Assembly (NCBI GenBank): GCA_020060485.1 | Contig: JAGVAB010000104.1 | Span: 18,558 to 82,557 of the forward strand | Direction of reading: 5' to 3' | Origin: Anaerolineales bacterium | Lineage (GTDB): Bacteria > Chloroflexota > Anaerolineae > Anaerolineales > Anaerolineaceae | DNA: 64,000 bases | In this document: positions 29,071 to 37,812 of the stretch, piece by piece | How positions within the stretch are numbered: position 1 is the first letter of the stretch | Layout: the number at the start of each line of letters is the position of its first letter | Notes under the pieces: generated by a model | Told to the model about the DNA's origin: nothing | Seen by the model: the letters and a program-made list of their open reading frames with translations, nothing else | Databases searched by the model: none | Translations under genes and position numbers: made by a program

Positions 29071-29090
29071 GGAATCCTCCGGGTTTGATC

Positions 29091-29102
29091 GGGGGGGGGG
29101 GG
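29091..29102. repeat. G12 homopolymer tract
   Basis: Twelve consecutive Gs in the 280-bp gap between proS and the FAH gene. Length could vary by slippage or be a read error. No gene is affected. Confidence 0.7.
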
Positions 29103-29146
29103 TAATCTCTTGCTGCTCTCGAGAGTGGAATTGTGTACAGCGAATA

Positions 29147-29176
29147 AAAAAACTCCGTTGAGAAACGGAGTTTTTT
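29147..29176. terminator. Terminator between proS and tRNA-Pro(CGG)
   Basis: 13-bp stem AAAAAACTCCGTT/AACGGAGTTTTTT with loop GAGA. T-runs on both strands let it serve proS and the minus-strand tRNA. Confidence 0.85.
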
Positions 29177-29185
29177 GTTGCCCAG

Positions 29186-29260
29186 TCGGGGCGGGCGGAT
29201 TCGAACCGCCGACCTCACCGACCCGAACGGTGCGCGCTAGCCGGACTGCGCTACGCCCCG
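29186..29260 (-). tRNA. tRNA-Pro(CGG)
   Basis: 75 nt. Acceptor CGGGGCG/CGCCCCG, anticodon stem CACCG/CGGTG with loop TTCGGGT (anticodon CGG), T loop TTCGAAT, discriminator A. CCA not encoded. Very similar in acceptor and D arm to tRNA-Pro(GGG) at 11940, as expected for isoacceptors. Confidence 0.93.
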
Positions 29261-29351
29261 AACAACGGAGGTGATTATAATGCAGGCAGGCAGGTTTGGC
29301 AAGGTAAGGTAAAAAAAAAGCGATACAGGCCTGGCCGGTTTTGATGGTGTT

Positions 29352-30128
29352 TTACACCACACGGGCGGGTTCTTTTTCCACCGGATTTTGCAGCTTGCCA
29401 ATACCTTCGATATCAATTTCCACCCGGTCGCCTGGCTGCAAGGGACCGACACCGGCCGGTGTACCGGTGAGGATGATATCGCCCGGGTCAAGTGTCATGA
29501 AGGAGGAGGCAAAGGCGATCAATTGGGGGATGGTGAATGCCATCTCGCGAGTGGAGGCCATCTGGCGCATTTCGTCATTGACATGGCAGGTGATCAGGGT
29601 ATCGGCCGGGTCGAGGCTGGTCTCGATCCAGGGGCCGAGAGGACAGAAGGTGTCAAAGCCTTTGCCGCGCGTCCATTGGCCGTCGCTGCGCTGCAGATCG
29701 CGCTCGGTCACGTCGTTGCCGATGGTGTAGCCGAGAATGGAATCGCGGGCGCGTTCAGCCGGGATCCAGCGTCCGCCTTTGCCGATCACCACCGCCAGCT
29801 CTGCTTCATGCTCCACCCGGCTGGCCTGGGGAGGAATGTAGATGGCTTGACCGGGGCCAATCACGGATGAGGGAGGTTTGAGGAACAGCAGGGGCAATTC
29901 AGGAATATCCACGTTGTGTTCTTTGGCGTGGGCTGCATAGTTGCGGCCTACGCCAATCACCTTGCCCGGCATGACCGGGGCAAGCAGGTGAACCTGTTCC
30001 AGTTCCCACTCCGGTTCCAGGCGGCGGTATTCGCTGAAAGGCGAACCTTCCAGCCGGCCGACTTTGTTTTCCAGCACCCAGCCAAAGACGGGGGTTTGTT
30101 TTTCGTCCAGATAGCGAATGAAGCGCAT
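29352..30128 (-). CDS. Fumarylacetoacetate hydrolase family protein
   Basis: 258 residues from the ATG at 30128 (GGAG 8 nt upstream). Core motifs VIGVGRNYAAHAKEH near 54 and the metal-binding acidic set in VEHEAELAVVIG near 100, plus TPGDIILTG-type ending (LDPGDIILTGTPAGVG) near 225. Enzymes of this family hydrolyse or decarboxylate beta-diketo acids or act as oxaloacetate tautomerase, with a divalent metal. The exact substrate cannot be decided. Confidence 0.9.
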   Translation of the reverse strand: MRFIRYLDEKQTPVFGWVLENKVGRLEGSPFSEYRRLEPEWELEQVHLLAPVMPGKVIGVGRNYAAHAKEHNVDIPELPLLFLKPPSSVIGPGQAIYIPPQASRVEHEAELAVVIGKGGRWIPAERARDSILGYTIGNDVTERDLQRSDGQWTRGKGFDTFCPLGPWIETSLDPADTLITCHVNDEMRQMASTREMAFTIPQLIAFASSFMTLDPGDIILTGTPAGVGPLQPGDRVEIDIEGIGKLQNPVEKEPARVV

Positions 30129-30257
30129 AAGATCTCCGATACAAAACAAGATGCTTTTACAAACTGGGGTGCGCAAAGAACACTCCAGTTGAAATAAAAT
30201 CTGATTAGGAAAAGTTTAGCATGGATAAGTCAAATTGCGGTATAATTTGTGCGCTCC

Positions 30258-30331
30258 GGGCGGTTAGCTCAGTTGGTTAGAGCGCTTCCCTTACAAGGAA
30301 GAAGTCACAGGTTCGAGTCCTGTACCGCCCA
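30258..30331 (+). tRNA. tRNA-Val(UAC)
   Basis: 74 nt. Acceptor GGGCGGT/ACCGCCC, D arm GCTC/GAGC, anticodon stem CTTCC/GGAAG with loop CTTACAA (anticodon TAC), T loop TTCGAGT, discriminator A. A TATAAT box lies at 30241-30246. It borders the prophage integrase, a common integration site. Confidence 0.95.
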
Positions 30332-30332
30332 C

Positions 30333-30368
30333 AAACACGACCTACGGGTGCTTCCCAGGCGTGTTTTT
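30333..30368 (+). terminator. Terminator of tRNA-Val
   Basis: AAACACG (30333-30339) pairs with CGTGTTT (30360-30366), with an inner CCT/AGG, followed by TT. Confidence 0.6.
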
Positions 30369-30385
30369 GCAGAGATGATGCCCAC

Positions 30386-30401
30386 CGGTTAGAGCCAACA
30401 C
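30386..30401 (+). repeat. Candidate left attachment repeat
   Basis: CGGTTAGAGCCAACAC, identical to 61876-61891 in the same orientation; after one mismatch the next four bases (AAAT) also match. It lies between tRNA-Val and the integrase start. One 16-bp repeat somewhere in 64 kb is not surprising by chance; the placement at both ends of the phage block is what suggests attL. Confidence 0.4.
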
Positions 30402-30429
30402 AAAATCTCTTGAACGGGAGGCTACATCC

Positions 30430-31395
30430 ATGCAACCCATGCACCTATCTCTTGATGAGGCCATTGATGGCTTCGAACTGTGGATGCACGCATCTGGTTA
30501 TTCACAGATCACCATCCAGTCCTACATCGCAAATCTCAGGCGCATCTCAGCCGCCTGGGATAATCCTGATTTAATCGACGTTTCCCGCCAGCAGGTGCTG
30601 TCCTATCTGGCCGACGTCAAAAAATCAGGGCGTTCGCCAGAAACCGTGCGCACCTACCTCAAAAACATCCACCTGTTTTACGGCTGGGTGTCCGAGGAGT
30701 TCGCCGTACCGCGCCCGGACCTCAACATCAAACCCCCATCCCAGAAAACCGAGTCGGACGTGCTGCCGCTTTCCGAGAACGACGTGCGCGCCCTGATCAA
30801 GGCCGCCAATGGCAAGAGCAGCTACGTCCAGCCCGGCAACCGTGCCGGGTACCGCATGGTGCGCCACGACGCCAAGCGCGACACTGCCCTGATCTACCTG
30901 CTGCTGGATACCGGACTGCGCGTCTCGGAGGCGGCCCGCCTGACAATCCGCGATGTGGACCTCAAAACCTGCGAGATCCGCATCCATCCCTTTGAGACTG
31001 GCAAAAAGTCCAAACCGCGCACGGTGTTCATCAAACCGGCCACCGCCTCCAAATTGTGGACCTATCTCAACGAGCGCAAACGCCGCCAGGGCGCACAGCC
31101 ATCCGACCATGACCCGCTGTTCCTCACCAAAAACCGGCTGCCGATGGACCGCAACGCCATCCAGAAACTGGTGGCCAGCCTGGGCGAGCGGGCCGGGGTG
31201 CCGGGCGTGCATCCCCACCGCTTTCGGCACACCTTCGCCGTGGAGTACCTGCGCAACGGCGGGGATCCATTCACCCTCCAGCGCATCCTTGGCCACAGCA
31301 GCCTGCGCATGGTCAATTACTACCTCAGCCTGGTGCGCGAGGACCTGAAGAACGCCCACCGCAGCGCATCGCCGGTCGAGGGCTGGAATCTGTAA
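30430..31395 (+). CDS. int: Tyrosine integrase of the prophage
   Basis: 321 residues. N-terminal SAM-like core-binding domain (about 8-100, ASGYSQITIQSYIANLRR) and catalytic domain with the first Arg in DTGLRVSEAARLT near 165, the HPHRFRHTFAVEYL box (His-x-x-Arg) near 262, a later His in ILGHSS and the nucleophile Tyr in MVNYYLSL near 302. It catalyses site-specific insertion and, with helpers, excision. It is the only plus-strand gene of the phage block, 99 bp after tRNA-Val. Confidence 0.93.
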   Translation: MQPMHLSLDEAIDGFELWMHASGYSQITIQSYIANLRRISAAWDNPDLIDVSRQQVLSYLADVKKSGRSPETVRTYLKNIHLFYGWVSEEFAVPRPDLNIKPPSQKTESDVLPLSENDVRALIKAANGKSSYVQPGNRAGYRMVRHDAKRDTALIYLLLDTGLRVSEAARLTIRDVDLKTCEIRIHPFETGKKSKPRTVFIKPATASKLWTYLNERKRRQGAQPSDHDPLFLTKNRLPMDRNAIQKLVASLGERAGVPGVHPHRFRHTFAVEYLRNGGDPFTLQRILGHSSLRMVNYYLSLVREDLKNAHRSASPVEGWNL

Positions 31396-31476
31396 GCGTC
31401 CTAGCCATCGAAACCAACAAATGCCCTCCCTAAAAATGCAGTTTTTTTGGGGAGGGTTAGGGTGGGGTAGGGGGTC

Positions 31477-31653
31477 TCATTTTTCCTTTTTGACCTTGCC
31501 GCTGGCGTCCAGCACCCCGGCCGTCACCAGGGCTTTTTTGAGCAGTTCGTCTTTTTGCTGCTGGTTCAGCTCCTCAAATATTTTGCCCTCGCTGCTCTCG
31601 ACTGTTTTCGAGAGCACCAGGGTCTTTCCTCGTTTCTCCGCTTTATAGGACAT
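31477..31653 (-). CDS. Small phage protein, last late gene
   Basis: 58 residues, Lys/Glu rich (MSYKAEKRGKTLVLSKTVES ... LKKALVTAGVLDASGKVKKE). It overlaps the upstream gene by 11 nt, and codon use fits the phage. No family recognised. It ends the late operon; between it and the integrase stop there is only an 80-bp gap with an A/T and G-rich stretch. Confidence 0.55.
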   Translation of the reverse strand: MSYKAEKRGKTLVLSKTVESSEGKIFEELNQQQKDELLKKALVTAGVLDASGKVKKEK

Positions 31654-32062
31654 GGATCATCACCTCCTGTTCGTCCAACACAACCCGGATCATATCCCCG
31701 GACATGCTGCCATCTGCCACAATCTCCAGCGTGCCATAACCGTCTGTCATCTCAACCGCCTGCGGCAAGCCATTGATCAATACTTCTACCGTTTTCGGGC
31801 TGTTGTCATAGTGGATCACCTCGGCAATGCTGACAATCGCCGCATCCAGCGCATCGCCTGCAATGCGCCGTGGGGCGTCCAGCGTGTACTCTGTACCCGT
31901 GGCGGCCAGCACGCCGGCGAGTACGGCCGCCTGTTCGCCATCCAGCGCACGGAACGAAAACCGCTTGCCGCCATAGTCAACGTATGGATAGGCAGGGTTA
32001 TGTCCCTCGGCTGGCGAGATAGCGAGCAAATCTGCAATTTCTGATAATTTTTCTGTGATCAT
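31643..32062 (-). CDS. Phage protein downstream of tail fibre
   Basis: 139 residues, start overlapping the fibre gene stop (ATGA at 32059-32062). A helical N-terminal third and a beta-rich C-terminal half with DDG-type turns (MTDGYGTLEIVADGSMSGD). The position after the fibre gene suggests a fibre accessory or assembly protein. No family recognised. Confidence 0.55.
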   Translation of the reverse strand: MITEKLSEIADLLAISPAEGHNPAYPYVDYGGKRFSFRALDGEQAAVLAGVLAATGTEYTLDAPRRIAGDALDAAIVSIAEVIHYDNSPKTVEVLINGLPQAVEMTDGYGTLEIVADGSMSGDMIRVVLDEQEVMIHVL

Positions 32063-33408
32063 CCCAAAAACCCTCCCATCGCCCGCAGCATGGGCGCTTG
32101 TACAACGATATTTCCAGTGATGCGCTTTGCCAAACCTGCGATGTAGTGATACCCCTCGGTCAGCTTGCCTTGATAGACAGACATGCTGTGAGAACGTATG
32201 CCAAAAGCGCCATAACTAGTACCAGATATGGTCACATAACCATGTGTTCCCAAAATGGCAAACGCGGCAGAACCGACAGTGCCTGAATCAATCCCGATTC
32301 CCTGCTCGTAGTAGTGCAGGTTTGGCGCACCGGTGCTGTAAACAGCCGCGCCATCCGTCTGGAAATGGCATAACTCGTTTCCGTCGAACAGGCCATAGAT
32401 GATGGCGTTGTTTGAACTGTTTTCGAGAATAAACGTTGCGCTGGAAAGCGTGTATCCGACATTCTGAAATGTCATAAACGAAAACCGTTCACGGTTGTAT
32501 TCATTCTTGATCAGCCGGTGCCGCTGTCCCCACTCCGTCTGGCCGTCTGTGGTGAAAGTACGATAAAAGCCGATGTACAGCCAGGTTGCATCTCCGTCTT
32601 TGACCTTGACCCCGTCCTGGTAGGCGATTGCCACGCTGCGCGTGGTGGCATCAGTCCATTTGACCTTGCGCACCGCTGCTGCTCCCCCGTCCGCCACCAG
32701 GTACAGGTCAATGGTGCTGTCCTTGGGATCCTTGAAGGTCAGGTTCACCCCTGTTCCGTCTGCTGTGGCCGCGGCGCTGATGGTCACGGATGACCCGCTG
32801 ACGATGGTTGCCACACTTGCCCCGGCCGGGATGCCGATCCCCGAAACCAGCGTGCCCACCACAAAATGAGACGTATCGCTCAAGCCGCCGATGGTAGTTG
32901 AGCCGTTGGTGGTGTTGCCGGTTTGCACGTCGGTCAGCTTGACCTCCCTGGACAACACCGTGTACGGGTCCCAGCCCACGCCGTTAAAGAGCTTGACCTG
33001 ATTTCCCCGATAAGGCTCGATCCATAGCGATGTAATGGCGCTTTTGGCTGCGTTTTCAACCGGTACGCCTTGGGTGGGTGTGATGCGCCCTTCGAACAGG
33101 CGATTGGTAGCCGCCCCCAGGCCGCCGCTCATCAGCGTCTCTACCCCCAGATGGTCCATACTGTACAGCTTGCGGTCTGTGCGGGCATACACCACCACGT
33201 CCCCATCCGCCGGCGGGTCCGGCGCTTCTCCCGTCTCGTAGATGCGCAGCGGCACCGGCGCTTTGGCCACGTCTGCCAGGTAGGCCCACATATCCTCCGG
33301 GTCGTCTCCCAGTGGGTCGTTTTCCACCAGCAGCCGCACCCCTTTCAACACGTCGCTGAGCTGGTGCAGCCCGGCCAATTTTTTCTTGACGATCTCTTCT
33401 TCTGCCAT
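32059..33408 (-). CDS. Tail fibre or receptor-binding protein
   Basis: 449 residues. A coiled N-terminus (VKKKLAGLHQLSDVLKGVRL), then Gly/Thr/Ser-rich beta repeats (GNTTNGSTTIGGLSDTSH; SGSSVTISAAATADGTG), and a C-terminal part (after about 290) that could be a receptor-binding tip. Composition and place at the distal end of the tail module suggest the fibre; no enzyme motif seen. Coupled to the next gene by ATGA. Confidence 0.6.
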   Translation of the reverse strand: MAEEEIVKKKLAGLHQLSDVLKGVRLLVENDPLGDDPEDMWAYLADVAKAPVPLRIYETGEAPDPPADGDVVVYARTDRKLYSMDHLGVETLMSGGLGAATNRLFEGRITPTQGVPVENAAKSAITSLWIEPYRGNQVKLFNGVGWDPYTVLSREVKLTDVQTGNTTNGSTTIGGLSDTSHFVVGTLVSGIGIPAGASVATIVSGSSVTISAAATADGTGVNLTFKDPKDSTIDLYLVADGGAAAVRKVKWTDATTRSVAIAYQDGVKVKDGDATWLYIGFYRTFTTDGQTEWGQRHRLIKNEYNRERFSFMTFQNVGYTLSSATFILENSSNNAIIYGLFDGNELCHFQTDGAAVYSTGAPNLHYYEQGIGIDSGTVGSAAFAILGTHGYVTISGTSYGAFGIRSHSMSVYQGKLTEGYHYIAGLAKRITGNIVVQAPMLRAMGGFLG

Positions 33409-33417
33409 GCCCGCCTC

Positions 33418-34998
33418 CTATGATGCGAATCCGCAGCGCTCAGCCTCGATCACCGACCAGCGCATGCGCACAAACCTGCCCTTGCCAAACGTGCTCCATT
33501 TTTTGGACTGCACAAAATACCAGCCGGATACCCGGCTTTGCTCCTCGGCTACCTCCACCAGGGAACCCGGCTCGCAAACCAAAGCCGCCATCATCATGCG
33601 CGGCGAGTGGTTGGCCGTGAAATTCACCGCCACCACGTTGTTGCGGGCGTCCTTCTCGATGCTGATGATATGATCCGCCAGTTCCTGCCCTTCCACCACG
33701 TCCGCCATGTAGCGCTGACTCAGATTGAGCTGCTTGACCATGCGGTAAGTTTCCTGGCTGGCCTCATCCCGGCTCAGCACGTCCACCGCCCGGAACAGGT
33801 AGATGCCGCGCCCCTTGCAGCGGATGGTGCGCACCCACACGTCTGTGTGATATGTGGCCCTTACCACCAGCTTGCCCTCAGCCGCGCCATACTCGGCCTC
33901 CACCGTCACGTAGGCGCTCACGTTGATCCCCGTGCCGTCTTTTTTGGTGTTGGCCGTCCACTCCGGCACCTTCATATCCTTGGTCACGATGGTCTGCGCT
34001 TCCTGCCCAGGCGCCCGGTAGGCGACCCGGATCTCGCGCGTGTCGTACGGCCCGCCGAGCTGGTCCATCAACAGCGGCTCTTCCAGTTCCCACAGCACGT
34101 TGTCGTTGTCGCTGTCCTCGTAGCGCGGGTAGAGCGTGATCCGCACCTGGTTGATCAGCGAGGCCCCGCGCACGGTCTCCACGCTGCGGATGTCGTTGTC
34201 GTCAAACCGGGCCTGTTCCCGCTCGCTCAGCGCCAGCAGGCTGCCGTCGCTCAGTTCCAGCAGGCTGCCGTCTGTCAATTCCAGCACCGCGCAGTCCGGC
34301 GTGGCCAGCGGGATGCGCTGCAACTCGGCTGTGGCCCTGTCGTAGCGCCCTTCGGTCACCAGCGTGGTGCCTGCCCCGCGCACCTGTTTCACGTAGGCCC
34401 AGCCCCATTCGCCCAGCACGGCCTTGGCCATCTCCTGCACGCCTGCCACCACCTGCCGGGTCGTGTCGAACACCGTCGGGAAAACCTTGGCCATCGTCCC
34501 CCGCTGGCGGTTGGGCAGGGTAATGCCCAGGTTGACCGTCACCAGGTCAGCTACATCGTCCATGGTTTTCGAGCTGGCCAGGGTGGGCAGTTCCAGCGAT
34601 TTGGCATACTCGTTCATCACGTCCACACAGCGCACTTTGGTGCGCCGCGGCCCCAGCATACCAGACTCGACCGTGATCCCGCCGTCTGGGATGCGCCCGT
34701 GCCACATTTGCTTGTCGAGCGTGTCGTACACATAGGTCAGGCGCACCTCGGCCCCCACGTCAAAACCGGGCATGGCACCCTCCCAGCCGGGAGAATACCA
34801 GCCGGGCGTGCCCATCTGGTTGTTGACCGAGTTGCGCAGTGAAAAACGCAGCTCCCCGGCCTGCCCCACCCGCCCGCTGATGTCGTTGCCCAGCCCGCCG
34901 ATCTCGCCCTCATGCTCACCGACCACGTCCGCCGAAACGTCCACCCACTGGGTGCCGTCGTGGATCTCAAAGCGCATCTCGTCAAAATCTGCCTGCAT
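33418..34998 (-). CDS. Tail hub/baseplate protein with SDGS repeats
   Basis: 526 residues. N-terminus with beta-rich distal-tail character (FEIHDGTQWVDVSADVVGEH; VRLTYVYDTLDKQMWHGRI) fits a tail tip or hub protein (gp27/Dit-like). An insertion of three 8-residue repeats (LELTDGSL, LELSDGSL, LALSE...) near residue 240-262 comes from 24-bp tandem DNA repeats at 34234-34281. It starts 1 nt after the tape measure stop. Function inferred mainly from position and style. Confidence 0.6.
   Translation of the reverse strand: MQADFDEMRFEIHDGTQWVDVSADVVGEHEGEIGGLGNDISGRVGQAGELRFSLRNSVNNQMGTPGWYSPGWEGAMPGFDVGAEVRLTYVYDTLDKQMWHGRIPDGGITVESGMLGPRRTKVRCVDVMNEYAKSLELPTLASSKTMDDVADLVTVNLGITLPNRQRGTMAKVFPTVFDTTRQVVAGVQEMAKAVLGEWGWAYVKQVRGAGTTLVTEGRYDRATAELQRIPLATPDCAVLELTDGSLLELSDGSLLALSEREQARFDDNDIRSVETVRGASLINQVRITLYPRYEDSDNDNVLWELEEPLLMDQLGGPYDTREIRVAYRAPGQEAQTIVTKDMKVPEWTANTKKDGTGINVSAYVTVEAEYGAAEGKLVVRATYHTDVWVRTIRCKGRGIYLFRAVDVLSRDEASQETYRMVKQLNLSQRYMADVVEGQELADHIISIEKDARNNVVAVNFTANHSPRMMMAALVCEPGSLVEVAEEQSRVSGWYFVQSKKWSTFGKGRFVRMRWSVIEAERCGFAS
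34234..34281. repeat. 24-bp tandem repeat in tail hub gene
   Basis: Two adjacent 24-bp units starting CAGCAGGCTGCCGTC differ at four or five positions near their ends. They encode the LE(L)(S/T)DGSL peptide repeat. Confidence 0.6.
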
Positions 34999-34999
34999 C

Positions 35000-36880
35000 C
35001 TACACCACCGTCGTCAGCATTTCCCTGGCGATGCGCCGCGGCAGGCTATCCAGGGTGTTGTCCAGTTTTTCCATCCAGGCGCTCATCATGGCGTTCTGGG
35101 CAGCCGTCTGCCCGGCCGGGGTCACGTCCACCTGCTCCCCTGCCTGGGCATAGCGCCCGCCGCCCAGCGGGAAACTGTCGTTGTGCCAGCTCGGCCCGAT
35201 CATCCACGAGCCGCCCGCCGCGTTGCCGTACTTTTCCTCCGAATCCACGTTGCCGCCCCCGCCTGCCCCCAGGCTGGGCACACCGCCGATGGTGTGGATG
35301 ATGACCGTGGCCTCGTAGGTGCCCGGGATCTTGCGCAACGCCTCGCCGATGCCCTCGGCTGACATGCGCGGGTTGTCCAGGTCTTCTTTCATTTTTTCCA
35401 GGTGCGGCAGGCTGGCTTTTTGCGAGGCATGCACCAGGCCCGGCAGTTGGCTTTCCAGGTAGGATCCAAAATTCTCCACCCCGGTTTGCGCCGACTGGAA
35501 CGCCAGGTTGACCGCCTCGCCCATGTTCCCGGCCTCACTCTGGTTTTTGACCAATCCGTCTGTGATCAAGATCAGGTTACCCGCCAGGGCCGCGCTTTTT
35601 TCGTCCATCAGGCCCGTGGCCATGCCGATGTCGGTAATGGCTGTGGCATAAGTGCTCGCCTCGATCTGCCCGTCCCGGTAGGCGTCGTTGAGCATCCCGA
35701 TCACCGCCTGTCCGGCTGCCGCTTCGGTGGCGTCTTTCAGGCTCAGCGCCAGGCTGGCGTTCGCCAGGGCTGCCTCACCGGCCTGTGTCGCCATGTATGC
35801 TGTCATGTCAGCACCAAACTGCGCTTTTTCGGCGTAGGTGAATATCCTGTCTCCGGCCAACTCCTGCGCCTCAGACGCGGTCAAGGCTGCACTGCCAGCC
35901 ACCAAAACCGTATCCCGCCAGTCCTCCAGCCTGGCCTTGTTGTACTCCAGGTAGGCTGCCTGCCTGCTCTCGGCCACCAGCAGGGTTTGCAGCGCTTGCT
36001 CCCGGCCCTGTTCCCCATACTGCGCCTGGGTGATCGCTTTGGTGTAATCCTCCATCTCCAGATACCCGCTGCGCTGGGCTGTTTTTAGCCGTTGCTGGAT
36101 GTCCAGCGCATCGGTCTGCGCCTCCACAACCGCCTTGAAATACTTGGCCAGTCCCGTGGCCGCCGGGATCAGTTCCTTTTTGACCGTGTCAGCGTATTTC
36201 TTGGTTGCCACGTCGAGCTGCTCAAACACGTCGGTGGTCGCCTCAATAGACCCTCCAGCCTGCTCGATCAGTTTCTGGCCCTGGAACAGCATCTCGTTCA
36301 GGAATTTTTGTTCGCTGGTCAGATCGTTGTAATCGTTCGCCAACATCTGCAAACTGGGGTGCACTTCCTGGATAGCCTTGCCCATGTCGATGTTGATGCC
36401 TGCGTTATCGGCGATTTGCTTGCTCTGCCGTTTGGCCGCCAGGGTCAAAGAATCGAACTGGTACTCCGTGCTGCCCAGCAGCGGGTTCAACTTGCTGGCT
36501 GCCTTGCTCATCTCGGCGATTTGCGGCAGGGCCGCCATCAGCGCCTTTTCATACTCCGCGCTGGCTCCGGCCGTCAGCGTCAGGGCCCCCTTCATCAGCA
36601 CCTGGTCGTTGACCGTATCGTTGGTTGCTTTCCGCATGGCCGCCATCACATCTGTGGTCAGCTCCACCCGGTTCTCCAGCTTGGCATACGACGATTCGAG
36701 CTGGGCGATTTGCGCCCCCTCGCGGCCCATGTCCATCACCTGCTTGAGTGCCTTGTAGGCCGTGGCCGCCACGCCTGCCGCGGCTGCGATGCCCACCAGC
36801 GCTTTGCTGGCGTTATCGATTTGATCAGCCGCCTGCTGGCTGATCGCCTCAATAATGATCCTCAGTTTTTCATCTGCCAT
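35000..36880 (-). CDS. Tail tape measure protein
   Basis: 626 residues, helical and Ala/Gln/Lys rich, with a short hydrophobic patch near 25-45 (ALVGIAAAAGVAATAYKAL) typical of tape measure N-termini, long coiled-coil regions and a Gly-rich linker near 550. It sets tail length and is threaded through the tube. Gene order (tube, chaperone, tape measure, hub) is canonical for siphophages. The short length predicts a short tail. Overlaps the end of the frameshifted chaperone by 11 nt. Confidence 0.8.
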   Translation of the reverse strand: MADEKLRIIIEAISQQAADQIDNASKALVGIAAAAGVAATAYKALKQVMDMGREGAQIAQLESSYAKLENRVELTTDVMAAMRKATNDTVNDQVLMKGALTLTAGASAEYEKALMAALPQIAEMSKAASKLNPLLGSTEYQFDSLTLAAKRQSKQIADNAGINIDMGKAIQEVHPSLQMLANDYNDLTSEQKFLNEMLFQGQKLIEQAGGSIEATTDVFEQLDVATKKYADTVKKELIPAATGLAKYFKAVVEAQTDALDIQQRLKTAQRSGYLEMEDYTKAITQAQYGEQGREQALQTLLVAESRQAAYLEYNKARLEDWRDTVLVAGSAALTASEAQELAGDRIFTYAEKAQFGADMTAYMATQAGEAALANASLALSLKDATEAAAGQAVIGMLNDAYRDGQIEASTYATAITDIGMATGLMDEKSAALAGNLILITDGLVKNQSEAGNMGEAVNLAFQSAQTGVENFGSYLESQLPGLVHASQKASLPHLEKMKEDLDNPRMSAEGIGEALRKIPGTYEATVIIHTIGGVPSLGAGGGGNVDSEEKYGNAAGGSWMIGPSWHNDSFPLGGGRYAQAGEQVDVTPAGQTAAQNAMMSAWMEKLDNTLDSLPRRIAREMLTTVV

Positions 36881-37185
36881 GCTTGCGCCTCATTTCATCC
36901 ACATCCACCACGATCCCAAACCAGCCCGGGTGTTCCAGGCTCCAACTGGCCTCATCCTGCCGTTTGTGCTGGTAAGCCTGGTGCGCCCGGTACACCTCGC
37001 TCAGCGTACGCAGGCGGCTCATCAACCCGGCTGGCTGGTTCCACAGGCCGCCTGCCTGCGGCAGGGCATGCCACTCCTGGCACTGCCAGGCCAGAACCAG
37101 CTCAGGCGGCGGCGGGGCTTCGGCATCTTTCCCGGCCTCCGCCGCCGCCAGGATTAAGTAGGGTCCACCTGCTCGATCACCAGCA
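36870..37185 (-). CDS. Tail assembly chaperone, -1 frame extension (gpT-like)
   Basis: The -1 frame relative to the 37393-37154 gene stays open from before its stop down to the TGA at 36872-36870, adding about 95 residues (PPPPELVLAWQCQEWHALPQ ... WFGIVVDVDEMRRKHGR). There is no good start codon of its own. This is the lambda gpG/gpGT arrangement, in which a programmed -1 shift makes a longer chaperone before the tape measure gene. A GGGG run at 37187-37190 (AAG GGG CTG) would permit a one-base slip. The frameshift product would be about 174 residues in all. Confidence 0.65.
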
Positions 37186-37393
37186 GCCCCTTCCGCACCT
37201 CCGCCGCCAGGCGTTTGATCTCCCGCGGCGGCAGGAGGCCCAGGTCGCCCTTCGGCGCATCTGCCAACCAGCCGATTTCCCGCGCCACCGTCACGATCTC
37301 GCGCCGGTACTCCGCCTCGGTCAGCTCCTCGCCTTTGCCCCGCAATTTGCGGGCAAATTCTTCATACTGCGCCTGGGTGATCTCGTTTAGCAT
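37154..37393 (-). CDS. Tail assembly chaperone (gpG-like)
   Basis: 79 residues, helical and charged (QAQYEEFARKLRGKGEELTE). It sits between the tail tube and tape measure genes, and its 3' end is overlapped by a -1 frame extension. The chaperone would bind tape measure protein during tail assembly. Assigned by position and size. Confidence 0.65.
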   Translation of the reverse strand: MLNEITQAQYEEFARKLRGKGEELTEAEYRREIVTVAREIGWLADAPKGDLGLLPPREIKRLAAEVRKGLLVIEQVDPT

Positions 37394-37396
37394 GGC

Positions 37397-37801
37397 TTAC
37401 TCTCCTCCGCCGCCGCCGGAAACATCCGCATCCCTGATACCGCCGCTGATCTGCCCGGCCGCGGTCAGCGGGGTAACCGCCTTGTGCGTGACGCCCTGCG
37501 AGCGGTTGTTGATGATCGCGTTGAACGACCGCGACAGCTTCCCGGCAGTGTTGCCCTCCGGGTAAACCACGATCGCCTTGGCCGTCTTGCTGGGGGCCAG
37601 CGCCGCGAAATTCGACCCGTCGTCCCAGCACTCTACCGAAAACGTGGCGTCTTTGATCCCGCCCAGATATTCGGTGTCTTCGTCTCCGCAAGCGGAGTCC
37701 TCATACGTCTCCACGGTCTCGTTGACCGTGGAGCTTTTCACGTTGGTCAGCGGTGTCCCGCCGATCGATACAGCCAGATCCTCACCAGTGTATTTTGGCA
37801 T
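37397..37801 (-). CDS. Major tail (tube) protein
   Basis: 134 residues, beta rich (PKYTGEDLAVSIGGTPLTNV ... DATFSVECWDDGS) with a Gly-rich C-terminus. The start (MPKYTGEDLAV) and the VKSSTVNETVETYEDSACGD stretch match tail tube proteins of siphophages. It stacks in rings to form the tube. Confidence 0.75.
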   Translation of the reverse strand: MPKYTGEDLAVSIGGTPLTNVKSSTVNETVETYEDSACGDEDTEYLGGIKDATFSVECWDDGSNFAALAPSKTAKAIVVYPEGNTAGKLSRSFNAIINNRSQGVTHKAVTPLTAAGQISGGIRDADVSGGGGGE

Positions 37802-37812
37802 CTCTACTCACC

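Noticed and set aside
30231..30331. Prophage attachment inside the tRNA-Val 3' end
   Set aside because: No copy of the tRNA 3' sequence was found to the right within the window, so I could not support it; the 16-bp repeat is the better visible candidate.
33538..34842. Long plus-strand open frame of 434 codons opposite the tail hub gene
   Set aside because: It is His/Pro/Gln rich, typical of an antisense frame of a GC-rich gene; the minus strand fits gene order and has coupled starts.
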